The notes under the pieces: model-generated
The model's input: the letters and a program-made list of their open reading frames with translations, nothing else
Databases searched by the model: none
What the model was told of the DNA's origin: nothing
In this document: positions 49,021 through 61,115 of the stretch, piece by piece
Layout: each line of letters begins with the position of its first letter
Position numbering within the stretch: position 1 is the stretch's first letter
Position numbers and translations under genes: made by a program
Source of the DNA: Nepenthes gracilis
Taxonomy: Eukaryota > Streptophyta > Magnoliopsida > Caryophyllales > Nepenthaceae
NCBI GenBank assembly: GCA_033239525.1
Contig: BSYO01000033.1
Coordinates: 2,595,501 to 2,659,500 of the forward strand
DNA length: 64,000 nucleotides
Direction of reading: 5' to 3'

Positions 49021-49498
49021 AACTTTATGTGGCTTTTCAACATGTGTGCGACAACTTCCTCCTGAAGGGACGAGCACCATCAGTCTCTAATGGTCGGTGG
49101 ATTAGGACCAGATGCATAAAAGCTACGACATCCTTTGATAGGATCGAGTGTTGACGAGTATATGCGGGCAACGGCCTATGCTAGCAAAAGCCTGACAACG
49201 ATAGTTTCAAAACTTAGCCGGCAACCACCTTTTTCTCAGCGCCACGACTTCCTCTTGGTAGGGGTGAGCGCGACCAACCAGACGCATTCGTTAAAGCTTG
49301 GCAACGATAGCCGCGAGGCTTAGACAGCAACAGCGTCTCCTCAATGCAAAAAAAAAAAAAAAAGCACAACAACAATTATCAACATAGTCCAATTAAAAGT
49401 CACGGTATATATCAAAGGCATCTAGTGGCTTCAGGACAAAATAATAATACAAAGGAGTTATATACGCCTATAAGCTAGCTGAAGCGGCCACCCCATGT

Positions 49499-50245
49499 CT
49501 AGGGACCCCCTAAAAAGCACTGTCTTTCTACTGAGAAGCTGATGAGGTCCGTCTGACGCCTGGTGCCAATGTTTCTCAATTCAAAATAACCAATGAGGAA
49601 ATTTGGAGCCACCAAAGAGATTGTCCTCTTGCAGAAGCAGATGCCATCCTGAAATCGACCCTCCAGCAGTGGTGCCAACTTCTCTAGAAGAAGCTTGGAT
49701 GTCATATCCCTCTCCCACTCGACACTCGTGCCCATTAGGTTAGTGAGACGCTGCCAACTCTCCTGGAGCTCATCCTCATGTGAGTCAATTTGAGCCAAAG
49801 CATGGGCATGGGCGTTGGAGAGCCCTTGCGCTCCCATCTCAGACTCAAATAGAGCCCGGTGAAGATAGTTGAGCTGCTCCAGACTTTGAAGCGTCTCACT
49901 GACGGCAACATTGACCCTCCACTCTATCTCCTCTCTGTCGATGCACTCCCACAGGAGGTGGGCGATCTCGTGCTCCAAGAAGTGCACGTCCTCCTCCAAC
50001 TTACGAAGCACTCTCTACAACAGTCAAGAGAAGGGAAAGGAACAGTCAGTCAAAAGAGCCGCCGAAAAGCAAGACCACGAAGGGTAAGAGTTTGCAGAAT
50101 CCTACCTCGCGACATAAAGGCAAGAAGATTCGATAGACTCGAGGCCAATAGGCCCCCTCAGAACCTCTCGACACTCCATAGCGAGAGCACCAAGGTGGTG
50201 CTCTCCGCCGCCCGCAGTGTTGCTTTTCGAGGCAGCTATTCTCAT
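49499..50245 (-). CDS. Putative spliced antisense ORF in the gypsy element
   Basis: The longest frame of the element lies antisense to it. A 170-codon minus-strand frame (50011 down to 49499) begins with GTG rather than ATG and reads back into a splice-like acceptor (TTGTAGAG at 50020-50013). A matching donor (GAG/GTAGGA) lies at 50105-50104, 93 bases upstream. Joining exon 50245-50106 (ATG at 50245, 46 codons) keeps one frame and gives about 217 residues. The second exon is Glu/Leu-rich and coiled-coil-like (VLRKLEEDVHFLEHEIAHLL). A TATTTAAG at about 50449-50456 on the same strand could be its promoter. Antisense extra ORFs between pol and the 3' LTR are known in Tat-lineage elements such as Grande, but I recognise no specific family. 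Spliced structure is inference. Confidence 0.35.
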
Positions 50246-50747
50246 CTCTCTGTCGTTTGTTCATCGCCGTTGCTCTCCTCCATCAAAGGCACGGAGACAG
50301 AAGAGGACAGCGCCTCTGATGAGGAGGCAACTAGAATGGGAACGCCAACAGCATTATGGTAGGCCATTCGAAAAAGCACTAGAAGAACGGTTGAGTAAAG
50401 CACAAAAAGCATACGCAAAAGGTGCAAAAACAGCAGGAGACACCACACTTAAATAGACAGAGCCACTGCCTGGAACGATGCTGTAGTAAAGCTAAAAGGA
50501 TGTGTCACCATAATGGTGAACAATGCGTGTCCTCAACCTAGCGCTCCCCGATAAATTTGCCTGCAGGCGCCATTATAACGAACGTCGTCTCGCATATCAC
50601 GTAACCCGCCATTTGTCACAACACTCTACCACTCTGGCCGATGTGACGACTATCCAACACTGGTCTCTAGAAGAGTCCATTCGCAATGATGTCCCAGGCA
50701 TCACTCTCCAGAACTTGCAAAGTGATAGCGTACTGCCCTGACAAACT

Positions 50748-51130
50748 CGAGGCGAGGACATTCGGCCCCCTCCCTGAATAAGCATCGGGTCGAGAGGCCG
50801 AATGTTGACCAGCCAAGACATTAGTAACTCGAACTGCCAGAACATCAAAGATACAAGCGACAAGAAGACGAGAAGCAACCTTTATAGGCTTGAGGTCGGG
50901 TCAGCCAGCCACCTTCCCGGCCAAGCATTGGGTTGAGTGGTTGTGTGCCGACCCACTAGAAGATCGAGCCCTCCGTCGGTCAGCCTGCCGGCAAGAAACA
51001 ATGTTCGGAAGCATCCCCCAGAAGAATTGCAAATGGACGACACGTGGCCTGGATAGTCTCGAGATCAGGTTGGTCGGCCCCTCCTTAGTCAAGTGCTAGG
51101 TTGAGTGGCCATGCTCCGACTCGCCAGAAG
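50748..51130 (+). repeat. Three diverged ~140-170-bp tandem units
   Basis: Blocks of the form CT(C/T)GAG(G/A)(C/T)..GG...GGCC...AAGC(A)T(C)GGGTTGAGTGGC start near 50748, 50890 and 51058. They alternate with GCCGA and CCAGAA motifs, just before the last kilobase preceding the 3' LTR. Confidence 0.5.
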
Positions 51131-52220
51131 GCAGAGACTTCCGAGGGCCAGCTCGTCAGAATGTCAAACATTCGAACCGTAGATGATGAAAAATCAAAGT
51201 ACTCTAATCATTTAATAATGTGAGAATATTGGGGACATACAATGAAGTCAAGGAATGCTTAGTAGTTCTATTTATTAATTCCTTTAATAAAGTACAAATT
51301 CTCAATAGCAAACGTACAACATCATAAGTGAATAAAAGTATATATAACGATGATCTGACCATTAAAACTCTGCTCTGCAAGCACATAACCCTAGAGCAAA
51401 ATCTCAACTGCAAGAGCACCACATTTCGAATGGTCAAAGAAATCACGCTCCTGCGCACCAAGCAAGAAGCCCATGCCAAACCCTCGCCAACAAGAGCAAG
51501 GCACAAAACACTAGTGCCATCCTAGGAAGCATCCACCAAAACCAGTCGTAGTCATGCAAATCCGTGCGTCAACATCTTCCTCGCCGAGGCAACAACAACC
51601 TAAGCTTTGGCGTGAACTTAGGGAATGTCCCCTCACTAGCAGCTTTCAAATCAAACCCCCATGGGCTACCTAGGGTTGAGTCGCTTAGGCGGAGGGGACG
51701 GGGTGTCAACCTCTCCCGTCAAAAGGGATGAGTAGCCCCTTCTTTGAGGCTGCCACAGTAATAGCTCTCTATCACTAGTTAGTAAAAGGGAAAATCAGCC
51801 CGAGCCTCGCTCAACGCTATGCGAGGCCAGGATGCGCCTCAACGAAGAGAAGGAAACCAAAGCAGATCCAAAATAAGCCTTCAGCAAGAGTTTCCAATCT
51901 CCGTCGACTTTGGTAGGTGGTTGTGTAGGCTTCATGCTCACTCTAAATATTCATGTCACTTAGTCTGGGGTGGATGATTCATGGAATAAGGTGCTGCGAG
52001 CCTCCCTACTCATAGCCAGAAGAGATTGGCGTGCCATCATTGCAGAGGATCATGCCACCAGTGCCATCCGCAGAGAATTGGCATAGTCCAGAGAATCACT
52101 CCCAAATCCTATTAATCGGAGAAACAGTCTACAAGGTTTCTAAAAAAGGAAAGTATATGAACCTGTATGACGACGTCCCATCATTGCATGTCAGGAGTTA
52201 AAATTTCAAATTACCTGACA

Positions 52221-52231
52221 TAGGGGGCTAG
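52221..52231 (+). promoter_or_regulatory. Polypurine tract of the gypsy-type element
   Basis: TAGGGGGCTAG abuts the TGATGGG start of the 3' LTR. Confidence 0.65.
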
Positions 52232-53306
52232 TGATGGGTCAGCTACTTATGGATTGACACGAATGCCGAGACTCACAATGAAAAAGTGGTCCAAAAGTCA
52301 CAACTCAGGAGAAATCCCCCGCAACTCAAGGTCCAAGATCGCACAATTTAGGATCGCCCGCCGAGGCATGAGCTGGCCAAGTAGCCCGCCATGAAAGGTC
52401 CCATCAAGACAGCCCATGATCATTTTCCAGCGCACTAAGGAAACTTGCCATAACTGATCAGGACAAGCTTGACAAATATTCCGAAAATATTAGGCTACGA
52501 TTTGTACGATTTCTCCTAAAGTGATAAGTGTCATACTAGGCTCTCCCATGATCACGTCAAAGAAGGAAGAAAATTGCCAGCCAATCAAGATTTCTTTATC
52601 TACCTAGACAGCTCAGCGGGCGGTTGTCATTAGTTAGAAAAAGGTCAAACTGTCCGCCAATGCTATAAATACTCCTTCTTTACATTAGGGAAGGGAAGAA
52701 GCCTGAATCCGGATGAGAGAGTTCTGAGCATGTAAACTAAAAATGAATGAGAGAAAAAGAGGAGGAGCAATGAAGGAATTCTTCTCCTTCATCTCTCAAA
52801 GCCGCTAGTCAATGAGCGCAGCCTTGATCTGCTACTAGCTACTCTCCCATGAGTACAGGCCCTTCTTCCAGGGAACCAACCCTCCCTCCAAGAGGTCCTC
52901 CATTCAAGTGCCAAGCCCTCCACCTAGGTGCATCCCAATGATACTCAAACGATCATATAACAGGTCATAGTGTTTTAGCCGGATGCACCTCTAAGTCGCC
53001 CTTCAGTCGAGCGTACCTCTAAGATGTCCTTCAGTCGGATGCACCCAAACCCTCAATCTCTACATGTATTCACGTATTTTCTTACAGCATCACATTTTTT
53101 AATTCTCTTGAAAAGATATCTGACTTAAGCGTTAGAGGATGTACCGGAAAGCGAATCTCGACAGTCCTCTAATATCTTATTTTTAGTTGTGTTACACAAG
53201 GTCCAAGTTTGAAGATATAGAGATCGGATCGGCTCAAATTCTATTCAACACGAAAGATCGAACAACTCCTTAACTCGTATAATAATTCAAATTCAGTGAC
53301 GCATCA
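52232..53306 (+). repeat. 3' LTR of the gypsy-type element
   Basis: 1075 bp, starts TGATGGG and ends ...ACGCATCA. TATAAATA at 52664-52671. Colinear with the 5' LTR throughout, including the CAGCTCAGCGGGC block and the CTTCCAGG-type repeats near 52870. Confidence 0.85.
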
Positions 53307-53311
53307 ATAAC

Positions 53312-54433
53312 GCATCCTTAATATTGGTTCTTAGTCGAGCCACAAATCTCTTTCTGCTTTACTACTAAGTTCATCTTTATTTCAATTTACCCTTCTTCCA
53401 TTTAAAAGGGGTTGATAAAACAAATAAATCAATTGGGAATGAGAACAATTTTAGGAATATCCAACAGACATCATTGAGACACTCGTAAATAATGTAACAT
53501 CTTCCCAATATATTTATTTTTATAAAGCACAGCTAATAAGAATGAAACATTATATCATCTAAGAATATCGTCATATAAAATTAGTCAGCCTAATGTGCAA
53601 ACTCGAAGCCCCCCTCTGTACACCAATCGCTACACAACCCTATTCAGATGAAAATTGCCAAGACACAACACAATCTAAATTATATATATATGTCAGCCAA
53701 ACCCAGAAAAACACACCTTATATTACACGGGAAATTGTCACCAGCAATGCTTGCTGAGATATATCTACAGCTCCAATGGCTGATCCACGCACGATAGGCA
53801 GGCTAACAGGTTTCTCCGTCCAGGATGGCTGCTGTCTCATTGCTCTGTTGCTAGTTTTCATCTGCAGGCAGACACTCAAGTCCTGTGCCTGGTTGTAGAT
53901 AAAACCCCCTGCGTCCATGAGGAGGGCGTGTAGCTCCCCACTAACAAATGGGAAACTGCGGCTGCCTTGATTTTCCTAAGCAGGCATAATGACCATTTTG
54001 CTGCCATAAGGCCGGGGTGTAGTGGCGTCTGTTGGTGAAGTGGATAGAGAGGAAATGTGCAAGTAGTGTATTGGAATATATATTTTTTTGTGAGAAAGGT
54101 AAAATTCATTATTTATTCCGCTTATCATTTAGGCATAGGAACTATATATAATTAATTCTCAGCTCAATTTTTATATATTCAAAGTGGCCAATCGAATATG
54201 ATAATATTAATTCTAAACTCAATTCTCATCTTACTATATTCCCAAAGAATAATGATTTTATTTCTATTTACTCCATTCTTGCAATCAAATATCCCATTAA
54301 TGTAACTTTTCAACAAATGCAACTAAATACTTAGAGAATATAAATAACAGCAGCAATCTCAATAACACTAGCACCACACTATGGTATTAGCAACTACAGC
54401 AAGATTATCAGGTCTTAAAAGTTAATAACAACA
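53312..54433. other. Intergenic stretch
   Basis: No gene recognised. Overlapping minus-strand frames at 53718-54109 (66 and 77 codons) have normal composition but match nothing I know. They could be downstream exons or 3' flank of the adjacent splicing-factor pseudogene, which cannot be shown. Confidence 0.4.
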
Positions 54434-57379
54434 TTCATCGGCAGGAAGTGCCAATGTTTCTGCATCCTCAATGTCAAATTCTTCAGTCTTCCGTAGGGCA
54501 CCACTGATAATCACATACTTGCAATTTTTAGGGTCAGTCTGGATAACAATCACGCGCTTGCAGCAAGCAGACTTCATAGTAAAGCTCCATATCTGAATAA
54601 ATGAACAGATTATGATCATAGACAAACAAATTAACACAGAATTATGCAAGCTGCCGTACACACAAACAGATCACTGATATTAAATTCATGCAATGACAGC
54701 CTAAGATCATAAACTGGAAAACATCTGTGGAATTCAAAAAGCAACACCATCATAAGAGGTCTTTGACCCTTTTCTTGGCTCAATAAAAGCGCCATGGCAA
54801 CATTTACTTTAACCATACAGAAGCACATAAAGGTCACCAGTCAAAACACATTACAATTAGACTCAGAAAATAGGCAAGCAGGAGGAGAGTGAGCCATATT
54901 CTCATAGGCTAAGAATTGGACTCAAAAAATAAACTCAACTCAAACCATTTTTATGGGATTCCAACAGTACTGAAATGAACATGCAAGTTTTAAGAACACA
55001 TCTTCAAGTTGCTGTGAGTTCAGAATTATACGAGAAATGCAGGAGTGAGCAGTGTGATACAGGATGCACATATCTTTGTTCCCATGAGTATAGCAACCAT
55101 ATTGATTGTGTTATAGACTGAAGCAAGGGAAATACCTTTGTCGAATAGTAATTTCCCATTGTTTTTTCTCAGCATTGAACCTTACACCCTTTGCAATCAT
55201 GGAATTACATCCTTGGCACCATGCATTGAAAGGCATTTCAAACCTGAGGTATCATAAAGCAACCAGATATTAGCAACAAGTCAACAATAGAGAGATTCAA
55301 CATACAACAATTTTCACAAACATCCTCAATGATAATGTAGTTGCAAATTGTCAGATACCCTTCAAATTTCATTAGAAGTGCTATCAAAAAATACAACAGA
55401 CACAAATGTAAATGCCCCTTGCCAACAGATTTGTGCAATGATTGAGGCACCAGCAACAGGGAATGGGCAACTCAATGCATTCGTACATATCAGCAACACT
55501 CGAGCAATAAGATAGGTAACAACTGCCCACACCTTTTCTTATGCAGAATCACAAACGATGCCAAAACTAATGGTGTAAAAGCAGCACTGCAGTGGGCGGG
55601 TAATGAAGGTGGCGCTTGATGTCCGCAAGTCCGTACTTCGTACAGGTTTGATCTCACCCCTTCATCATTGCTTGTTATTAGCCTTGCAAACCAAAAAAAT
55701 AGAAGCAGCTGCACAATAACACGTCGATGATCAATGACAATCATTTCCATGCTATTGGTATTATTGTGTTTACTTCCTTTCATGGAATTAGCTTCCATGT
55801 CTTTTATTGGTTTTATGAGGAATAAATTTACATTGCTTTACAAACATTAGCTATTACTCTTGATCAAACTGCAAGGATACACATCGCCATGATGCATATT
55901 GCACTAGCAACATTGACCACATGATCAAAATATGCATATGATCGAAAGTGGTCCATTCAGCAAAATTAAGATTGAAGAAAGGAGAAACTCAAAATTTTCA
56001 AAAGGCAAAGACTTCTGCCAGGCATAAATGGAAAGCATCTAGGTCACCAAGCTTGAAAACATCATTGAAACAGATTGAATTCTCATAGCAAGATCCATAT
56101 GGAATATGTTTACCCAGGTTTCATAATTAGTGTTCTATGTGAGACTACATACTCTTAACAGCATATTTGCAGTTTTCATTTGTCTACAGCATATTTTGTT
56201 TTCTTATGGAGGTCCCTCCACCTCCTCAAGGTGTGCAATCTAGGGAAGCTTTATGTTTGGATTTGGAATATTTCCATGATTTCACTAATAAGGATCCTCA
56301 AAATCTTGATTAAGATATTTTGGCATCCACCTCTTAGGACTCAACCTGCTTGAAGTCTTTCAACATTAACAAACTTCCTTAAAAGGCTTATATGCCATTT
56401 TATGACTTAAATTCTCTCCTAGTTGCAGTGGACACCCGCTTCCCCTTTTTTTTTTTTGTGTGTGTGTGCGTGTGCGGGCGTGTGTGTGTTGGAGGAGGGG
56501 GTGTGGTTTTGACCTGAACTGATTACTGATGAGACCCAGGTTTATCCTAAAATCATCCAGCATTGATGAGACCAACCAATATGGGACATGCTTCCCATAA
56601 CGTAATGAATGTCCAAAAAGGAATTAAATATCCTGTCAGCAAGGCCATAAAGCCTCAACAATTTTAAAAGAATTAAAACCTAAATTTAATAGACGATCAA
56701 CTGTAATTCCACAAAAGAATAAAACAGACAGCATCACCAAATAGCAACACTACTTCTTGATAGAACAAGAATTTTATAATGTATAAACGGACAACCAAGA
56801 TTCTTGAGGGCTGTACATGCATGCACAGAGTCAGACGTAAATCAATTTTCGCACACATAAAATGTATATACCTGTCTATATAGACCTAGATAACCAATCC
56901 ATGCACTCACACATGCAGATATCTTTCTCTCATATTCAAAGACAGATTGATAGATAGATATGCACATGCATACATAATCCCATAGGGTACTGACCGTTGA
57001 TACCATATATTTTTTCAGGAAAAAGAAAACCAAAAGTGGCATGCAGAAAAGTATATACAAAAGCAAGAATCTCTAAAGTACAATATAGATACCAAGCAAT
57101 AACCATTTTCATACCTTATAATTAAGATTCCCTGGTCTATTTTCTTTGCCCTCTCCCTCGAGGGATGTTGACCCTGAAGTTTGTTCAAAAACCCTGTGAC
57201 GCACACATGAGAAGTTGTAATACAATGTTTGGTACAGTATTCAAATTTTTTAAAAGCATCTTATCAAGAGAACTATACTGAAACTGTGCAGGATATCTAA
57301 TCAAGCACACCTGACTAAGGTCCCATTCTGGAGGGTAGTAAAAATTATAAGCACAAGCAGCAGCAAGTGATGACTGCAT
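54434..57379 (-). pseudogene. CWC16/YJU2-family (CCDC130-like) splicing-factor gene copy, broken
   Basis: Four exons of a plant CWC16/YJU2-family protein are recognisable on the minus strand. Exon 1 57379-57311 (MQSSLAAACAYNFYYPPEWD...). Exon 2 57193-57115 (GQHPSRERAKKIDQGILIIR). Exon 3 55243-55136 (FEMPFNAWCQGCNSMIAKGV..., with the CxxC of a zinc-binding site). Exon 4 54592-54434 (IWSFTMKSACCKRVIVIQTD, then TDPKNCKYVIISGALRK, the second Cys pair and the diagnostic block). Splice sites GT/AG are present at the junctions and phases fit the family. Exon 2 lacks one base near its start (TGA follows at once) and exon 3 lacks one base after KKQ, so the frame is broken twice. After 'LPADE' the remaining two-thirds of the family's length is missing. 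Retained introns show it is a genomic duplicate, not a retrocopy. The family acts in the spliceosome around the catalytic steps; this copy is very unlikely to. Confidence 0.8.
56449..56492. repeat. T-run and GT microsatellite in pseudogene intron
   Basis: A T run followed by interrupted (GT)n repeats within the third intron of the CWC16-like pseudogene, counted from the right-hand end of the region. Confidence 0.85.
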
Positions 57380-57544
57380 AGCACCAAAGAAAAAAGAACG
57401 TGAAAATACAAACATAAAACCTTAGAAATAAAATAACAGACATACGAAAAACAACCATAGGTATGCCTGTGTGCAAGGGTGCAAAACCAAAGACATTAGA
57501 AGTATTATAATAATTGCATTGCCTTTCAAAAGATGAACAACTAC

Positions 57545-59482
57545 ATGGATGTCACGACCCCATCATGAGCTGGTAAATAATAATAATAATAATAAAGACA
57601 TTCAAATAACAATTATCCATAAATAATTAAAACCCAATAACTAAAGGCTGGGTCAAACATTTCGTACAAATACTAAAACAACATAATCAAATATAAATTC
57701 ACAGCAAACAAAAGATCCTAGCCAAACTAAACCTTGTCCGGCTTCCAAATAATATAAGTACTTGCTTATACCCAATATATTTGTGAGAAAAACATTTAAC
57801 CAAATTCTCAATATATCACAAAGTAAAGTCAAATTGAACATCCATTTGACAAACTATTCAGAAATAACAAATTGCAAAACTCGACACATACATAAATCCA
57901 ATACATAAGATTTTAAACAAATATCCTCAAAAATGTACAAATTACAACTAAACAAAATTTTCATCAATCTTCCGTCCACATTTTACAAGTATCCACAACC
58001 CGCTAATCTGGAAATGTTAGAAATATTTGCAAATTATGAGCTTAATGCTCAACAAGAGTGTGTGTAAACCATATACAAATACATGTTAACAAAGCAGATG
58101 AAAGAATGAAAACCTGTAAAACACATACGAAATCTAATAAGTCAAACTTCCACTAAACACGTTTCAAATCATGGTCTCGTACAATCAATTGAATACACAC
58201 ATATACACACATACGAATATTCAAATCAATATAAACCATATGAAATTATTAGAAGTACAAAACGTATATTACATTCATAAATCATGCAATCCAAATAATA
58301 GTATCAAAACCTGCAAAATCGAGAAAGCAAAAACATCTAAATCATAAAATACAATACAGGTCAAATCCTAAAAACCAAGGATCAGCAACTCACACATCAA
58401 CTAATGAAAAGGCCAACCTTGAAGAATGAATTACTCATATTTCCAGTAATATTAAGCCGATACATTATTTTTCAAGATTCGTAGAAATGCCATTTACATA
58501 TTCTTCCCTATAAACGGGATTAAATGTTACTTTCTTTTTTCTACCCGTAAATGATAGGTGCATCTTTAAGTGTGCCTAACATGCTAGAACATGTTGGAAT
58601 ATATGCCGTCAGTTCTTGACAATGGTTCTCAAACAAAAAGATGGAAGACTCTATAACAAATAGAAAAAAAGTTTTCACCCTTTGGACAAAGTGCAAATTT
58701 AGATATGATAATAAAATAGAGTTTTTACAAAACGCTTGCATTAATAACATATGTAAGGTCAAATACACATATTTCGTAACTTTTCTTCACCATATTTCCA
58801 TATATAAACATAATCTTTCAAATATTTAAATGTTCAGTGAAAAACAAATGAAATCTTCAAATATTCTAGTAAAACTCAACAAAATCTCAAAACATCAGTG
58901 AAATACATATGCATATAAGAATATTCAAAAAATGGATGTAAAGTGTGATGTGCACGTACTAATTACAAAATGGACCAAAGAATGAGATTAAAAATACTTG
59001 TCTTAAACCTTAAAGTTAACAAATCTAACATGAAACAGCTCCAAAATCTCTTCCTTTCTCCTTCTCTCTCTTCTTATTCCTCTTTCTCCCTTCTCTTTTT
59101 CTTTATTCTCTCTTTTTTCCATGTGAAATGATAGAAAAATCGGCAAATGACCCTTATATACTTAATCAACGCACAAGCGTCAAATAGGCGCACATTAGGC
59201 GCCATACACACACAAGCATTCTGAGTATCGTATGAGGTACACATTAGGCGCCAATATATTGCCTTAACTGCCCATGAGCGTCTCGTAGGCACCTCTCAGA
59301 CGTACAACTTTTGCCAGAAATACACATGGGCACGGTGATAGGTGCCCATTGGGCAATGATCCCAATCCCCTCAATTTTGATTTTCCTCAAATTTGTCATT
59401 ATATAATTATTTATCACATTATCCAATGCATAATAATAAAGATATCATAAATATGAATGAAAAATCAGGCATGATAATGGAT
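57545..59482 (-). mobile_element. Minus-strand solo LTR of a gypsy element
   Basis: LTR 57550-59477 (1928 bp). It is flanked by a perfect 5-bp duplication, ATGGA at 57545-57549 and 59478-59482. Read on the minus strand it ends ...GGGGTCGTGACA, with the TTGAGCATTAAGCTCAT motif about 0.5 kb before the end, both typical of Tekay/Del-type LTRs. A minus-strand TATATAAG (59160-59153) marks the promoter. The 5' end on the minus strand is TATCATG instead of TGTCATG, one transition. An (AAT)n microsatellite sits at 57577-57595, and a 14-bp element containing TAGGCGCC is repeated at 59191-59204 and 59240-59253 in U3. The end lies 171 bp upstream of the CWC16-like start codon, reading towards it. Confidence 0.78.
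59153..59160 (-). promoter_or_regulatory. TATA box of the minus-strand solo LTR
   Basis: TATATAAG on the minus strand, followed by AGGGTCATTTGCCG, with GGCGCC-containing repeats upstream. Confidence 0.5.
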
Positions 59483-61115
59483 GTTAAGCTGACCATTTGG
59501 CACAATCATGATGGCAACAATTTTTGGGATAGCAGAACTTAATGAAATTATTGCTGGACACAATAAAGCTAGCCCTTTACTGTAGACGGGTTACCAAACT
59601 TTGGAGCAAAGACAAACAAAATAAAATACAGATCTACAACAGCCTCATCCAATCCACCAACTATGGATCCTTCGCAGGACCATGAGGCCAACTAGGACAG
59701 CCAAGGGATGATGTGAAAAGAGCTGCACCACTTCCATAACAATAAAAAGCAATCATTTCAGCATCTCAAATGGTTAGAAGGGATAACTTTAGAACTTGAT
59801 TCATAGTCACTGCCTCACAAGAATTGAGAGGCTGGACATTAGTGACTAGATGGTGGATGTGTATGTCTTGGAATGTCCACGTCTATGGATGCATCCAAGC
59901 ATGTAATATATTAGTTACTCATAAATTTAAAAGAAGCATGACAGAACACATTTATCTATATAACAACAATAACAAAATCTTATATCTCACTAAACAAGGT
60001 CACTATATGAATAAGTTTTCGACATTCCACTTAATTTAGTGTAGTAATTTGCCAGAGTACAAATAATTTTAAATCATGATTTATTACATCACGCAAACTT
60101 TTCCTAGTTTTGCCTCTTTCTTTTTTTTCCTCCAAAGATCGATCAACATGTTGTACCTAAGCTTTTAACAAAAATGAAAAATTGCATCCCTGTTGCTCCC
60201 TTTGGAGTTCTGTATTTAAATATACCTTATACCTATGCTTATAAAACAAGGATAGTCACCTAAACAAGGCAACAAAAAAGAGGAAGAGAGAGAGACCAAG
60301 AGATACCAGGTGCATAAGGCTCCCTTATTACAAGTCTAATAAATCTAAGATGTGTACAATCTCACTATTATAATAGGAGTTTGCCAATGTGATATCAACC
60401 CATAAACCATACATCATGGTAGAGAAATATTATTGTAGTGCAAAGACTCAACATATGGATCAATGTCACTATGTATTAGATGCATCACTAAACCATCATA
60501 AAAAGTCAACGGGTATTGACCTTCAAATATTCTAAGAGTCTTCACAACACAAAAATAATATTCTTGAGCATTTAGTTGATTTGTGGCATATCTTTGTAAT
60601 CAAAGATTTGGAACCTAAATAGGTTTTCAGATTTTTCATAACCACATTCCTAGATTCTTCTCAATCTTCACCATGTCTAAAATTTGTTTAAATCAATATA
60701 TCCCTCACAACAAAAAACAATACGGTGGTAATTTTAAAGATGGAAACAAACATTACATTACATATGTGCCGTAATCCTTGTTGGACGTGAGACAACTATG
60801 TCGATCCTCTACTATCAAATGACAATAGTAGTAAAACTAGTATTAGTAGTAATAATAATAATAATTGCAATAGTTATTATTGTTATTATTATTTTGAAAA
60901 ATCTGAGAGCCGATACTTAGTAGCTATAGTGATGCTGACAAGTGATAGTCAACCAACCCATGATGACAGACCGACCCTCCGTATACTAGGGGTCAGCAAT
61001 ACCATAGCCAAAAGCCGTTGGCCACGAATAATGTTCGTAACAATAATATAGGCATTAGCCTAAGAGCATGAATAGAAATAATAATCTCTTTGTTTAATAT
61101 TGTGTTGATGGAATT
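59483..61115. other. Intergenic stretch
   Basis: No gene recognised. An (AAT)/(TTA) microsatellite cluster lies at about 60846-60895. At 60900-61040 sequence with ACCGACCCTCCGTATACTAGG and TTGGCCACGAATAATGTTCGTAACAA resembles parts of Tekay-type LTRs on the minus strand, so a further LTR fragment may be present. Confidence 0.4.

Larger units (their letters stand above)
44843..53311 (+). mobile_element. Old 8.5-kb Ty3/gypsy-type LTR element lacking pol
   Basis: Two diverged direct LTRs (44848-46002 and 52232-53306) bound a 6.2-kb internal region. The flanking five bases are ATGAC (44843-44847) and ATAAC (53307-53311), a target duplication with one mismatch. After the 5' LTR comes TTGACGTTGTTTGTGAAAA, a decayed form of the TTGGCGCCGTCTGTGGGAA motif found there in many plant gypsy elements; a polypurine tract precedes the 3' LTR. 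I find no protease, RT, RNase H or integrase motif. The internal region is instead made of short decayed frames, several tandem repeats and an antisense ORF at 49499-50245. This fits a Tat-lineage derivative or a large non-autonomous (LARD-like) element. Confidence 0.8.

Noticed and set aside
49859..50362. 167-codon plus-strand frame
   Set aside because: It lies opposite the coiled-coil-like antisense frame and has no recognisable domain; treated as its shadow.
55490..55798. 102-codon minus-strand frame between CWC16-like exons
   Set aside because: It lies in an intron of the pseudogene, has hydrophobic random-looking composition and no family resemblance.
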